This document shows positions 23,823-32,900 of a stretch of 41,047 nucleotides of DNA, one piece after another. How positions within the stretch are numbered: the stretch's first letter is position 1; each line of letters begins with the position of its first letter. A program made the position numbers and the translations under genes. The notes under the pieces are model-generated. The model was given only the letters and a program-made list of their open reading frames with translations, did no database searches and was not told where the DNA came from. The stretch is taken from positions 1-41,047 of the forward strand of contig CADBHB010000013.1 of NCBI GenBank assembly GCA_902794395.1. The letters run 5' to 3'. This DNA comes from an uncultured Ruminococcus sp. (GTDB lineage: Bacteria > Bacillota > Clostridia > Oscillospirales > Acutalibacteraceae).

Positions 23823-25035
23823 ATTCGGATAATAATGCTTTCGGGGTCGGGATCGTTCTTGCGGCTATAGCGGCAAACAGCATGACAGGTATCAGCCTTG
23901 GCGGGAATACTATCATCAAAAGCAGAACGGTAGCAATCGGCTTTTTCAGTGTATGGCCGACCAACGCGGTAGTGACAACTGCGGCGCAGAAAACGGCGTT
24001 GACGCCTAACAGCAGGCTCATTGAGCATCCTATACAAACCCCGCAAAAAATAACGGGAAAGAAATGGCCGCCCTTTAGCCCCGAGCTTATGCAAATATTA
24101 GTCAGCAAAAGCTTTACGACCGCAACAGCAATCAGCATGACAGCGCCTATATCCTTCATGCTTTCCATCACCTCGCCGATCTGGTGCTCACCCGAAAACA
24201 TCGTCAGCGGTATAAATGTTCCCGAGATGCCGAGCAGCAGTCCGCCTGCTGCGGCGCGCAGTACGACGAATTTTTTAAGCTTGTTATTCGGAACGGACGT
24301 CAGCTTTTGAAAAACAAAGAACAAATAGCCCGCGACTATGCCGATCAGCGTGAGCGGTACAGCGTAGAGATATGACAAAAAGTCCTGCTTTTCAGCCGCC
24401 AGGCTCTCCATCCCCATTTTGACTCCAAACAATCTATTGAGCAGGATGAACACACCGAAGGAGCTGAGTATCGCGGTGAAGTACAGAACTATCTTAGAGG
24501 TTTTCGGCAGCACGGTATCCTTGTCGGATTCTATCGGCTCAATAAAGCCAAACATCGGCGATTTAAAGATAGTTCCGAGCGTCGCGCTCAACCCGATAGC
24601 GGTCAGCTCCGTGATCTCATGTTGAAATCTTTTCAGCTTATCGCCTATCCAAGAGCATAGCCCCGCTATCACGCCTGTCAAGCCTGCCTCCGGACCGACG
24701 CTCGCGCCGATCAAAAGCGGGAACAGCGCCGAGCCCAGGGTGGAGAAAACATTGTGATAGGAGTATCGCCCCGTCTTTTTGACTGTTCCCAAAACGACGT
24801 GCAGCTCCTCGGGATAATCTCCGAATTTGCGCTTCCAAAAACCTATCAGCACTCCGCCGAGAGTGCACAGGCAGAGCGTATAAAGCGGAAAGTCAAATTG
24901 CGACGGTAAATAATCCCACAAAAAGAAGATGCCGAGATTCATCAAGCGCAGAAAGCCCCAAACTATCGTTCCGACTATCCCGCCGAGCAACATGGTGTAA
25001 AGCAGAAACACCGCGTTGTTTTTCACTTTATTCAT
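23821..25035 (-). CDS. CLC-family chloride channel or Cl-/H+ antiporter
   Basis: This 404-aa membrane protein has about ten hydrophobic segments. The selectivity-filter motifs of CLC proteins are present: GASVGPEAG (a GSxGP variant near residue 115), GLKGGHFFP (the GKxGP-type motif near residue 320) and a late conserved hydrophobic helix. CLC proteins form dimers that pass chloride passively or exchange it for protons. Which applies here cannot be settled by eye, because the proton-glutamate position is uncertain. There is no C-terminal CBS pair. ATG 25035 follows AGGAG at 10 nt. A copy of the LytTR operator found at the two-component operon lies just upstream of its promoter, suggesting joint control with the Na+/H+ antiporter. 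Confidence 0.9.
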   Translation of the reverse strand: MNKVKNNAVFLLYTMLLGGIVGTIVWGFLRLMNLGIFFLWDYLPSQFDFPLYTLCLCTLGGVLIGFWKRKFGDYPEELHVVLGTVKKTGRYSYHNVFSTLGSALFPLLIGASVGPEAGLTGVIAGLCSWIGDKLKRFQHEITELTAIGLSATLGTIFKSPMFGFIEPIESDKDTVLPKTSKIVLYFTAILSSFGVFILLNRLFGVKMGMESLAAEKQDFLSYLYAVPLTLIGIVAGYLFFVFQKLTSVPNNKLKKFVVLRAAAGGLLLGISGTFIPLTMFSGEHQIGEVMESMKDIGAVMLIAVAVVKLLLTNICISSGLKGGHFFPVIFCGVCIGCSMSLLLGVNAVFCAAVVTTALVGHTLKKPIATVLLLMIVFPPRLIPVMLFAAIAARTIPTPKALLSE

Positions 25036-25055
25036 AGTTCATCACTCCTGCTGCT

Positions 25056-25084
25056 ATTATACACCAAATGTTTTCGGATTTCAC
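25056..25084 (-). promoter_or_regulatory. Promoter of the CLC gene
   Basis: On the minus strand, TATAAT (25061-25056) lies 17 bp from a weak -35, GTGAAA (25084-25079). The LytTR repeat begins one base upstream, which is exactly the geometry of the response regulator promoter. Confidence 0.65.
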
Positions 25085-25085
25085 T

Positions 25086-25117
25086 ACCATTCGTCCCAAA
25101 AAATGACCGTTTGTCCC
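25086..25117. promoter_or_regulatory. LytTR-type direct-repeat operator, site 2
   Basis: ACCATTCGTCCC (25086-25097) and ACCGTTTGTCCC (25106-25117) are identical to the two half-sites of site 1, with the same 20-bp spacing and a similar AT-rich spacer. On the far side a TTGAAT lies 7 bp away, as TTGAAA does at site 1, but no matching -10 box follows. Confidence 0.75.
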
Positions 25118-25215
25118 TGATTTCTTGAATTAAATAACATTTGACGACTGCAAAGCGCTTTTCTGTTTGACAAATCGGATAAGACGGTTGACATCCCGGA
25201 CAGACGGGAAATATG

Positions 25216-25290
25216 CTCCGGTAGTTTAAAAGTAAAATGTGCGACTTATAATCGCTTGATGATTGGTTCAACTCCCGCAGGTGTCACCAA
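25216..25290 (+). tRNA. Degenerate tRNA-like sequence (probable tRNA pseudogene, anticodon UAU)
   Basis: The 75-nt stretch matches tRNA spacing throughout. T8 A9 are at 25223-25224. The D-stem GTTT/AAAT lies at 25225-25228 and 25236-25239. The anticodon arm pairs TGCGA with TCGCT (4 of 5) around the loop CTTATAA, anticodon TAT at 25248-25250. A 5-nt variable region, GGTTCAACTCC in the T-arm and an encoded ACCA end at 25287-25290 follow. The acceptor stem (GCTCCGG with AGGTGTC) and the outer T-stem do not pair, so it is unlikely to be a working tRNA. GACATCC at 25191-25197 would pair with the 3' acceptor strand, so the 5' half may have been displaced by an insertion. A TTGACA (25189) with TATGCT (25213) could promote it. 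Confidence 0.4.
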
Positions 25291-25296
25291 TGGGTC

Positions 25297-25343
25297 AAGC
25301 ATGATACAGTCATGTTTTCAGGCTATATCATGCTTGCTTTTTT
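25297..25343 (+). terminator. Strong terminator behind the tRNA-like element
   Basis: CAAGCATGATA (25297-25307) pairs perfectly with TATCATGCTTG (25325-25335) and is followed by CTTTTTT. It has no coding sequence upstream on the plus strand, so it implies a short non-coding transcript. Confidence 0.75.
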
Positions 25344-25370
25344 ACCGTTTTCTAAGCGTCCCTTGCATAG

Positions 25371-25414
25371 AAAAACAGTCCTCTTTCTCGTTTTTCGGAG
25401 AAAGAGGACTGAAA
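25371..25414 (-). terminator. Terminator of cysK
   Basis: A 14-bp perfect stem (25376-25389 with 25398-25411) is built on CAGTCCTCTTTCTC. It is flanked on the minus strand by a T run and lies just past the cysK stop codon. Confidence 0.85.
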
Positions 25415-25425
25415 AATAGGGGAAA

Positions 25426-26358
25426 CTAATCCGCGAACAGGGGAGTGGAGAGGTAGCGGTCGCCTGTGTCGGGCAGGAGAACGACTATAGTCTTGCCCTT
25501 GTTTTCGGGGCGCTTTGCAAGCTCGATCGCCGCGTAAGTGGCAGCGCCCGAGGAAATGCCGACCAGCACGCCTTCGCTTCTGCCTATCAGCTTGCCTGTG
25601 GCAAAGGCGTCCTCGTTGGAAACGGGGATTATCTCGTCATAAATGCCGGTGTTCAGCACATCGGGAACAAAGCCCGCGCCGATGCCCTGTATTTTATGCG
25701 CGCCCGCGGTGCCCTTGGACAGCACGGGAGAGCTTTCGGGCTCAACAGCTACAACCTTTACCTCGGGCTTCTGCGATTTAAGATATTCGCCTACACCCGT
25801 TACGGTGCCGCCCGTGCCGACGCCCGCGACAAAGAAATCGACCTCGCCGTCGGTGTCATCCCAGATCTCGGGACCTGTGGTCGCCTTGTGTACCGCGGGG
25901 TTCGCGGGATTTACAAACTGTCCGGGAATGAAGCTGTTGGGTATCTCCTTAGAAAGCTCCTCAGCCTTGGCGATAGCGCCCTTCATACCCTTGGTGCCGT
26001 CGGTCAGCACAAGCTCCGCGCCGTATGCCTTCATAAGCTGGCGGCGCTCAACGCTCATCGTCTCGGGCATGGTGATGATAAGGCGGTAGCCCTTTGCCGC
26101 TGCCACGGACGCGAGTCCGATGCCCGTATTGCCCGAGGTCGGCTCGATCAATACGCTGTCGGGCTTTAAAAGCCCCTTGCTCTCGGCGTCCTCTATCATA
26201 GCCTTGGCTATTCTGTCCTTGACGCTGCCGGCGGGATTGAAATACTCAAGCTTGGCTACAACCTTAGCCTCAAGTCCGAGCTCCTTTTCAATGTGCGTCA
26301 GCTCAAGCAAGGGAGTCTTGCCGATAAGCAGGTCTGCTGTCTGATAAATCTTACTCAT
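25426..26358 (-). CDS. cysK: O-acetylserine sulfhydrylase (cysteine synthase)
   Basis: This PLP enzyme makes cysteine from O-acetylserine and sulfide in the cytoplasm. Its 310 aa match the usual length. The PLP lysine is K47 in AGSVKDRI, and the substrate-binding loop reads [12 protein letters not shown] (~72-83). The phosphate-binding loop [13 protein letters not shown] follows near residue 175. ATG 26358 was chosen because GGAGGT lies 8 nt upstream, and the longer frame runs through the promoter. It is divergent from an Rrf2-type regulator, with a matching operator in each promoter, so repression by that protein is likely. CysM or cystathionine beta-synthase-type activity cannot be excluded, but the motifs fit CysK best. 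Confidence 0.93.
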   Translation of the reverse strand: MSKIYQTADLLIGKTPLLELTHIEKELGLEAKVVAKLEYFNPAGSVKDRIAKAMIEDAESKGLLKPDSVLIEPTSGNTGIGLASVAAAKGYRLIITMPETMSVERRQLMKAYGAELVLTDGTKGMKGAIAKAEELSKEIPNSFIPGQFVNPANPAVHKATTGPEIWDDTDGEVDFFVAGVGTGGTVTGVGEYLKSQKPEVKVVAVEPESSPVLSKGTAGAHKIQGIGAGFVPDVLNTGIYDEIIPVSNEDAFATGKLIGRSEGVLVGISSGAATYAAIELAKRPENKGKTIVVLLPDTGDRYLSTPLFAD

Positions 26359-26382
26359 AATGATTACCTCCGTAAAGTTATT

Positions 26383-26405
26383 ACCCATTAAGTTAGTATG
26401 TTGGT
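26383..26405. promoter_or_regulatory. Predicted Rrf2 operator in the cysK leader
   Basis: ACCCATTA at 26383-26390 and AGTATGTTGG further on recur, inverted and with small differences, at 26477-26498 in the promoter of the rrf2 gene. Here the site falls just downstream of the cysK start of transcription, where a bound repressor would block it. Confidence 0.6.
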
Positions 26406-26416
26406 GGATTGCTATT

Positions 26417-26445
26417 ATCATACGCTCTTTTTTGGGATTTGTCAA
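26417..26445 (-). promoter_or_regulatory. cysK promoter
   Basis: On the minus strand, TTGACA (26445-26440) and TATGAT (26422-26417) are 17 bp apart. Confidence 0.75.
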
Positions 26446-26465
26446 GAGGAAAATCAAAAAAATTC

Positions 26466-26498
26466 TTGAAATCGTATCAACATACTGTTATAATGGGT
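26466..26498 (+). promoter_or_regulatory. rrf2 promoter with overlapping operator
   Basis: TTGAAA (26466-26471) and TATAAT (26489-26494) are 17 bp apart. The second operator copy, TCAACATACTGTTATAATGG at 26477-26496, covers the spacer and the -10 box, which predicts autorepression. Confidence 0.75.
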
Positions 26499-26514
26499 TA
26501 AAGAGGTGACAAAA

Positions 26515-26946
26515 ATGCTTATTTCAACAAGAGGACGTTACGCGCTGCGCATCCTTATAGATATGGCGGAGCATAACGGACAGGGGTACATAAAGCTTAA
26601 GGATATAGCCGCGCGCCAGGAGATCTCCGAGAAATATCTTGAGAGCATAGTAAAGGAGCTTGTCAAGCGGCGTATCGTATACGGACTGCGCGGAAAGGGC
26701 GGCGGCTACCGCCTGTCTGTCGAGCCCGACCAAATAAACGTGGGCGAAGTGCTGCGCTTTATGGAGGGCGGACTTGCGCCCGTAGCCTGCCTGGAAGAGG
26801 GCGGCGCGCCCTGCCCCAAGGCGCCCTATTGCAGGACGCTTGGATTCTGGAGGGGCTTGGATGAAACCATCCGCCGCTATACCGACAGCTTTACCGTGGC
26901 TGATTTGATGCAGACGGAAAGCGTAGGAAACGATTATATAATATAG
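26515..26946 (+). CDS. Rrf2-family regulator (IscR/CymR type)
   Basis: This 143-aa winged-helix regulator starts at ATG 26515, giving the family's typical opening MLISTRGRYALRIL. A GTG six nt upstream overlaps the ribosome binding site. Residues ~28-66 hold the helix-turn-helix (LKDIAARQEISEKYLESIV, then GLRGKGGGYRL). Three cysteines, C92, C100 and C106, lie where IscR and related proteins bind an iron-sulfur cluster. CymR-type sulfur regulators lack them, so it may sense Fe-S or redox state yet control cysteine synthesis. It faces cysK divergently with shared operators and is followed after 8 bp by a LysR gene, so the two are probably one operon. Confidence 0.9.
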   Translation: MLISTRGRYALRILIDMAEHNGQGYIKLKDIAARQEISEKYLESIVKELVKRRIVYGLRGKGGGYRLSVEPDQINVGEVLRFMEGGLAPVACLEEGGAPCPKAPYCRTLGFWRGLDETIRRYTDSFTVADLMQTESVGNDYII

Positions 26947-26954
26947 GTGAGGAC

Positions 26955-27890
26955 ATGACGATTCAGCAACTCAGATATGTAACGGTGATCTGCGAGGAAG
27001 GCTCGCTGAACAAGGCGTCAGAGCTGTTGTATATAGCTCAGCCGTCGCTTACCAGCGCCGTGCGTGAGCTGGAAAAGGAGCTGGGCATAACGCTGTTCAA
27101 CCGCAGCGGCAGGGGAGTAACCCCGACCAACGACGGGCTTGAGTTCATCCATTACGCGCGCGAGGTGCTCTCGCAGTACGATAATCTGCTGGAAAAATAC
27201 GGCAAAAACGGCACGCTGAAAAAGAAGTTCGGCATTTCTACCCAGCACTATTCCTTTGCGGTCAAGAGCTTTGTGGAGCTGGTAAAGCGTTTCGGCACGG
27301 ATGAATATGAGTTTGCCATCCGCGAGACGCGCACGCGCGACGTGATAGACGATGTTTTCAGCGGCAAAAGCGAGATAGGCATATTGTATCTCAGCGATTT
27401 CAACCGCAAGCCGCTCGAAAAGCTGCTCAAATCAAACGGTCTGGTTTTTACGCCGCTTACGGAGTGCAGCGCCTACGTCTATCTGCACAAGGGACATCCG
27501 CTGGCGGAAAAAAAGTCAATCCGCTTTGATGACCTGAAAAACTATCCCTGTCTGTCCTTTGAGCAGGGCGACAAAGGCTCGTTCTATTACGCCGAGGAGA
27601 TACTCAGCACCGCCGACTATCCCAAGACGATAAAGGCGACCGACCGCGCCACTATGCTAAATCTGATGATAGGGCTTGACGGCTACACCCTTTGCTCGGG
27701 CGTGATAAGCGAGGAGCTTAACGGCTCGGATTACATAGCCGTGCCGTTTGAGGCGGATGACGACACAGCCGGCAGCGATATGGTGATAGGGTATATCTCC
27801 AAAAAGAATATGAGGCTTAGCCATATAGCCGAGTTGTATGTCAGCGAGCTTGCCAACTACCTGCGCAGCTACCAAGAGGAACACCTTTAA
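26955..27890 (+). CDS. LysR-family transcriptional regulator
   Basis: This 311-aa regulator has the standard N-terminal winged helix (MTIQQLRYVTVICEEGSLNK, then AQPSLTSAVRELEKELG) and a C-terminal effector-binding domain of the periplasmic-binding-protein fold (from ~90). The length is normal for LysR proteins. The gene begins 8 bp after the Rrf2 gene and is likely translated from the same mRNA. The context near cysK suggests control of sulfur or amino-acid metabolism, as for CysB and CysL, but no typical target operon lies next to it and the effector is unknown. Confidence 0.9.
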   Translation: MTIQQLRYVTVICEEGSLNKASELLYIAQPSLTSAVRELEKELGITLFNRSGRGVTPTNDGLEFIHYAREVLSQYDNLLEKYGKNGTLKKKFGISTQHYSFAVKSFVELVKRFGTDEYEFAIRETRTRDVIDDVFSGKSEIGILYLSDFNRKPLEKLLKSNGLVFTPLTECSAYVYLHKGHPLAEKKSIRFDDLKNYPCLSFEQGDKGSFYYAEEILSTADYPKTIKATDRATMLNLMIGLDGYTLCSGVISEELNGSDYIAVPFEADDDTAGSDMVIGYISKKNMRLSHIAELYVSELANYLRSYQEEHL

Positions 27891-27896
27891 CATACA

Positions 27897-27926
27897 AAAG
27901 CCCGCTCGTCCGAGCGGGCTTTTTTA
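27897..27926. terminator. Terminator of the rrf2-lysR operon
   Basis: AAAGCCCGCTC pairs with GAGCGGGCTTT around the loop GTCC, followed by a T run. AAAA on the left side makes it usable for the converging esterase gene too. Confidence 0.9.
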
Positions 27927-27936
27927 ACGGGCTTTA

Positions 27937-29661
27937 TCATTCGCCCTGCTCATACTCCGACCAATTTCCGGCGGAGTATCTGTGTTTTGTTTTCATGGTG
28001 CCGGGATCGGCTTTGGGCGCTACCGACATATCAATTTTATATACCTTTCCTATCATCGCGGTGCTGTACGGCAGGTCTGTTGTTTGATACGCGGTTTTGC
28101 CCTCGCTGACCTCCTTGTCGGTCACGCCTGAGTCGAAAATTATCCCCACTACTCCTAAGGGCGCGGTCACACGGTAAATGTCGGTGCCCTCAACGCGCTC
28201 CATCTCAAAGCCGGGCCAGTCGGCGAAGTATTCGCCTTCCTTGGTGATGCTGTTCACAGGCATTCCGCCCCACCAATAGACGTAAACCTTGTCCCATTTC
28301 GTTTCGCTGTTGTCGTAATACACATATCCGGGCTTGTCGTTGTCCTTGTCCAGCTCCATCTCCTCAAGGTATTTTTCGTAGGGGTCGGTTTTATCCTCAT
28401 AATGGACGGGAACTCCCGGCTCAAGCGCGGTGACGTTCTGCGTGAACGCCGCCTCCAGAAATTCGGGATAAATATTCCTCCAGTACTGCATAAAGTGCTC
28501 TCCGGGTTCATATTTGCTGAAAACCACCTTGTCCTTAGGATAGCCGCTCTCGATAAGACGGTTGTACATTTCCTCGGTGGCGTCACCGTTGTCCATCGCG
28601 TAGCCGCCGGCGTAAATATACAGGTACGGCGCGTTTTCCATATCGAGCTTATCGCTGAGGAAGCTTGTCCACTCCTTTTCGGCGTACATGCCGAAGGTGG
28701 CTGACAAAACACCGCCGGCGCTGAATTTGTCGGGATGTGCCAGCACCGTGTAAAAGGTCTCAAGCCCGCCCAGAGAGCTTCCCGCGAGCGAGGTGTGCGC
28801 GGCGTCTGTGTAAACATTGTAGCTTTGGTTTATGTACGGCATGACGGTGTCGCAGATGAAATCCGCGAAGGCGGTGCCGCGCTTGCCGGAGATGTCCTCC
28901 TCCTTTACGGCTGAGCCTGTTCCCTCCATGTTTATGCTTCCCAAATCCGGTACCAGCTCGTCATCTCTGTACGGGCTTCCGTTGTCAATGCACACAAGTA
29001 TAGCCTTGTTGCCGGTGGCGGCGGTCATGCTCATCACGTTTTCGCTGACGTTCCAGCACAGCACGTCGTTGTCCATTCCTCTTTCCTTGCCCGTAGTCAG
29101 AACGCTCTGACCGTCAAACATATATATCACCGAGTATTTCTCCTCGGCGTTTTTATCGTAATCCTCGGGCGTCCAAATGTAGACGTTTTTGTCCCTGCCG
29201 TCGAACTGAAATACCTTTGTTTCAAATTTTGGGTCATATTCGGGTTGAGTGCCCGTGACATACGGAAGCATCTCGTCGTTGCTCAGGTTCCAGCCGTCGG
29301 TAAAGCTGTTGAAGGCAACATCCATGCTCGTGGTTTCTCCGTAGCTCAGATGGACCATGTTGTAGAGGTTCACATCCGCCTCGCAGCTGAATATCGTGCA
29401 GCCGCCGTCCTCTCCGCTTTTGTTCATCTTGACGTCCGCCGTGCTGCCGTTCGCGGTGTTCAGGAAGGTGGCGGTGATCTCGGTGATGCTCTTTGGCGCC
29501 CTGATATTCAGCTTATGCATTTTTACTGCCGCCGCTTCCGCCGGAGTCGCTTTGCCTGACTGTGAGTTTTTCGCGGTTTTTCCGTTGCCTGCGCAGGCTG
29601 TCATCATCGAAGCGCACAAAGCGCCGCACAGCAGACCCGCGACTATGCTTTTCTTTTTCAT
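27937..29661 (-). CDS. Lipoprotein esterase with C-terminal CBM26-like module
   Basis: This 574-aa exported protein has a lipoprotein signal peptide with MTAC at residues 20-23, so it should be lipid-anchored outside the cell. A beta-sandwich-like region precedes an alpha/beta-hydrolase domain of the enterochelin-esterase (esterase D) type. The nucleophile elbow is GSSLGG (Ser ~295), and a His in PGEHFMQYW (~389) fits the catalytic histidine. Residues ~440-530 resemble a starch-binding CBM26: VYVYWWGG, DWPGFEM, IIFDSG, TTDLPY. Related modules occur in the lipoprotein at 39060. Acyl-ester removal from a polysaccharide or a ferric-siderophore-like ester is possible, and the glycan link favours the former. 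ATG 29661 follows GAGGAG. Confidence 0.82.
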   Translation of the reverse strand: MKKKSIVAGLLCGALCASMMTACAGNGKTAKNSQSGKATPAEAAAVKMHKLNIRAPKSITEITATFLNTANGSTADVKMNKSGEDGGCTIFSCEADVNLYNMVHLSYGETTSMDVAFNSFTDGWNLSNDEMLPYVTGTQPEYDPKFETKVFQFDGRDKNVYIWTPEDYDKNAEEKYSVIYMFDGQSVLTTGKERGMDNDVLCWNVSENVMSMTAATGNKAILVCIDNGSPYRDDELVPDLGSINMEGTGSAVKEEDISGKRGTAFADFICDTVMPYINQSYNVYTDAAHTSLAGSSLGGLETFYTVLAHPDKFSAGGVLSATFGMYAEKEWTSFLSDKLDMENAPYLYIYAGGYAMDNGDATEEMYNRLIESGYPKDKVVFSKYEPGEHFMQYWRNIYPEFLEAAFTQNVTALEPGVPVHYEDKTDPYEKYLEEMELDKDNDKPGYVYYDNSETKWDKVYVYWWGGMPVNSITKEGEYFADWPGFEMERVEGTDIYRVTAPLGVVGIIFDSGVTDKEVSEGKTAYQTTDLPYSTAMIGKVYKIDMSVAPKADPGTMKTKHRYSAGNWSEYEQGE

Positions 29662-29708
29662 GTGATTTTCTCCTCTCGTTTTTACGTTTTTTCAATCAGC
29701 TTAAGACC

Positions 29709-29744
29709 ATTATAAAGCAGTAATCTGAAGATAATCTTAAGATT
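29709..29744 (-). promoter_or_regulatory. Esterase promoter with tandem palindromes
   Basis: On the minus strand, TATAAT lies at 29714-29709. The -35 region is covered by two adjacent palindromes, AATCTGAAGAT (29722-29732) and AATCTTAAGATT (29733-29744), sharing the pattern ATCTNAAGAT. This predicts a dimeric regulator bound to two sites. No regulator was identified. Confidence 0.5.
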
Positions 29745-29801
29745 CAAAAAAAGCTTTTTTAACCATTTACTCCGGATAACGCACCGCTTGTTCCTGTTCT
29801 A

Positions 29802-29830
29802 TTGACAAGCTTTTGTAAAACTATTATAAT
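29802..29830 (+). promoter_or_regulatory. Consensus promoter of the CUB-dockerin gene, with leader hairpin
   Basis: TTGACA (29802-29807) and TATAAT (29825-29830) are a perfect match at 17 bp. The ~100-nt leader contains a 7-bp hairpin AAGCCGT/ACGGCTT (29867-29891) without a T tract. Confidence 0.85.
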
Positions 29831-29937
29831 AATTATAATAATATGTTGGTTTTTTATATAAGAAAAAGCCGTAACGCAGTGTTCACGGCTTGCAGACCGA
29901 TATTAAAAAGCATTTTTTCGGACTTCGGAGGTGCGAT

Positions 29938-32900
29938 ATGAGAAAGGACACATTAAAAAAACTGACGGCGTGTCTTTTGGCGTTGATTTTGATAATTTCA
30001 TCGGCGCCGATAACCGCGTCTGCTGCACAGGTGCAGCTTTCGGGCAACGAGTTGGACGGATATTCCGTAAACATGCCCGTGACCGGAACAGATACGCTCA
30101 ATCTCGCCGACAAGCAAAACGGCTTTACGTTCAAGGTCTATGACGACGGCGGTGCTTCCGGCGATTATTCCCTTGACTGCGACGGCTATCTGCAGATCAC
30201 GGCGGGGTCGGATTACCTTATTCGCATCAGCGGCAGCGGTAATTCCGAAAGCTCAAGCTACGACTGGCTGAACATTTACGACGGCGCCGACAGCTCCGCG
30301 CCGACGCTCGGCGGCGATTCATACGGAAAGTACTCCGGTTCTCCGTTTACTGTCAGTCCGATCCACAGCAACAGCAACGTCGTAACGCTCGGGTTCCGCT
30401 CCGACGGCAGCAAGAATTATTCGGGGTTTGATCTGGATGTGACTATTGCGGCGCTGTCGTCGTTTGCGACCCTTTCGTTCGCGGCGGGTGATGGCACCGG
30501 TACCATGAACTCCATCAGCGTAGACCCCAACGATAATGTTACCGTTCCCGAATGTGGATTTAACGTTCCGAGCGGCATGCTGTTCTCCCACTATACGGAC
30601 GGCACTAACGACTATCATCCCGGCGAAGTGATCGCGCTTGGCGAGAACAAGACGCTTACTGCGGTCTATGTCAATAAGGTCACGGTGACCTATGCCTTCG
30701 GCTCTGAAACGTCGACGGCTGAAATGGAGCAGGGAGCCGCTGTCACTCTGCCTGCATTTACCTCCCTGTTTACTCTGCCTGAGCAAAAGCTGTTTAAAAA
30801 CTGGCTCTGCGGAGAGACGCAGTATAATGAGGGCGATCAGGTCACCGTAAACGATAACATGACATTTACGGCAGTGCTTGAGGATGTTCCCGTCATTCAG
30901 CATAACGATACATACAATTATGATTACGTGCTGGTGCCTAAGAGCATATCCGTAACAGCCAATCTCAACGGCAAGAGCGCGGGCTATCAGCTGCGCATAT
31001 TTGACAACGGCGGTCCGGGCGCGGATTACTCTAACGACTGCGACGGCAGCATAACCATTCTTGCTCCTCAGGGCTGTGTGCTCGGCGTCAGCGGAAGCTA
31101 CAGCACGGAAAGCAACTACGATTACCTCTGTATCTATGACGGCGCGACGACATCCTCAAAGCAGCTGGTCATGGTGTGCGGAGATAATATGACGCTCACC
31201 CCGATTTTCGCTTCCGGCACCGCACTGACTATCCGCCTCATCACCGACGGCAGCAGCACCCGCACCGGTCTTGATCTGACCGTCACGGCTTACGATCCTT
31301 CTGACTTTGCCACGCTTTCCTTCAACGCGGGCGGCGGCGAAGGCACGATGGACAGTATCATCGCTCTGCCCGGCGCGGAGGTTACCGTGCCCGCATGCGG
31401 CTTTACCATACCCGAGGACAAGCTGTTCTCCCACTTTACGGACGGGGTGAACAACTATCAGCCCGGCGATACTATCACCCTTAACGAGAACAAGACGCTG
31501 ACGGCGGTGTATATCAACAAGCTGACGGTCACTTATTCATATTCCGGAATCACTCAGTCAACTTCCGTTGCGCAGGGTACAGCCATCACTCTGCCCGCGT
31601 TTTCCTCCATGTTTGAGGCGTCGTCGGGCTCGACCTTCCTCGGCTGGCAGTGCGGCGAAACGCTGTATAACGAGAACGACTCCTTTACCGTTAACGAAAA
31701 CGTGACGTTTACGGCAAGCGTAGAGGAGCCTCAGGTGGTTTTCGGCGACGACCTTACGGGCTGGTATGCAAATATGCCTGTCACGGGTACTTCAACGGCA
31801 GATATTTCCGACAAGAGCGGCGGATTTACGCTGCATGTTTACGACGACGGCGGCTCGGGTCAGAGCTACAGCAACAACTGCAGCGGTTATCTGCGCATCG
31901 TCGCTCACTCAGGCTATTTGCTCCGGTTCAGCGGCGAAGGCAGCACCGAGAGCGGCTACGACTATCTGCGCCTGTACGACGGCGACACCGATAAAGTGCT
32001 CGGCTACAACAAAAACCAGGGCGGCTTCACTATCACCTCGGCGATGACCTCTGGAAATGTTTTGAAGCTGTATTTCTATTCCGACTACTCCTCGACGTAT
32101 TCCGGATTTAACCTCACCGTAACGGTCATTGACCCTGCCTCGCTCGCCACGCTTTCCTTAAACTCGGTCGATGGCACCGGAACGATGAACAGCATACGTG
32201 TTTTACCGGGCGAAAACGTAACCGTGCCCGCGTGCGAATTCACCGCGCCGGAGCACAAGATGTTCGACCATTACACCGACGGCGAAAACGATTATCTGCC
32301 GGGTGATGTTATCACGCTCAACGCGAACAAGACGCTTACCGCGATATTTGCGACCAAGGCTGTAATCACCTATGTTTACAATGAAAATTCCGCAACCGAC
32401 AACGTTGTGCAGGGCACTGCCATATCTCTGCCGACCTTTATCTCCATGTTCTCCCTGCCCGAGAGAAAGCACTTCTCAGGCTGGCAGAGCGGCGGTACGA
32501 CCTACAGCGAGGGCGATACTTTCACGGTGAACGGAGACGTCACCTTTACGGCGCTCGTCGAGGACGATCCCGTCGTTCTGCACGGCGAATCGGGCACCTC
32601 GTACGCGAATTACGAAAACTATTCCTTGCTGCCGAGGAGTTCTTCGGTGACCGCCGACCTGACCGGTGTGAGCGAAGGCTATACTCTTTGGGTGTTCGAT
32701 GACGGCGGAGTAAACGGCAACTACAGCAACGGCTGTAACGGCTCGATCACCGTTCTTGCACCCGAGGGATGTATCATGCAGATAGGTTCCGACGTCAGCA
32801 CCGAATTGAGCTGTGACTATCTCTATGTCTACGACGGCGATTCCGAAAACGCTAGCCAGATCGGCAGATTCAGCGGCTCGAACGGTACCGGCAAGCTCTA

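Noticed and set aside
25032-25271. Minus-strand 79-codon frame upstream of the CLC gene
   Set aside because: It runs through the predicted CLC promoter and the LytTR operator and has no recognisable domain.
25191-25290. The ~100-nt span considered as a selenocysteine tRNA
   Set aside because: The anticodon loop reads CTTATAA rather than carrying TCA, and there is no long variable arm.
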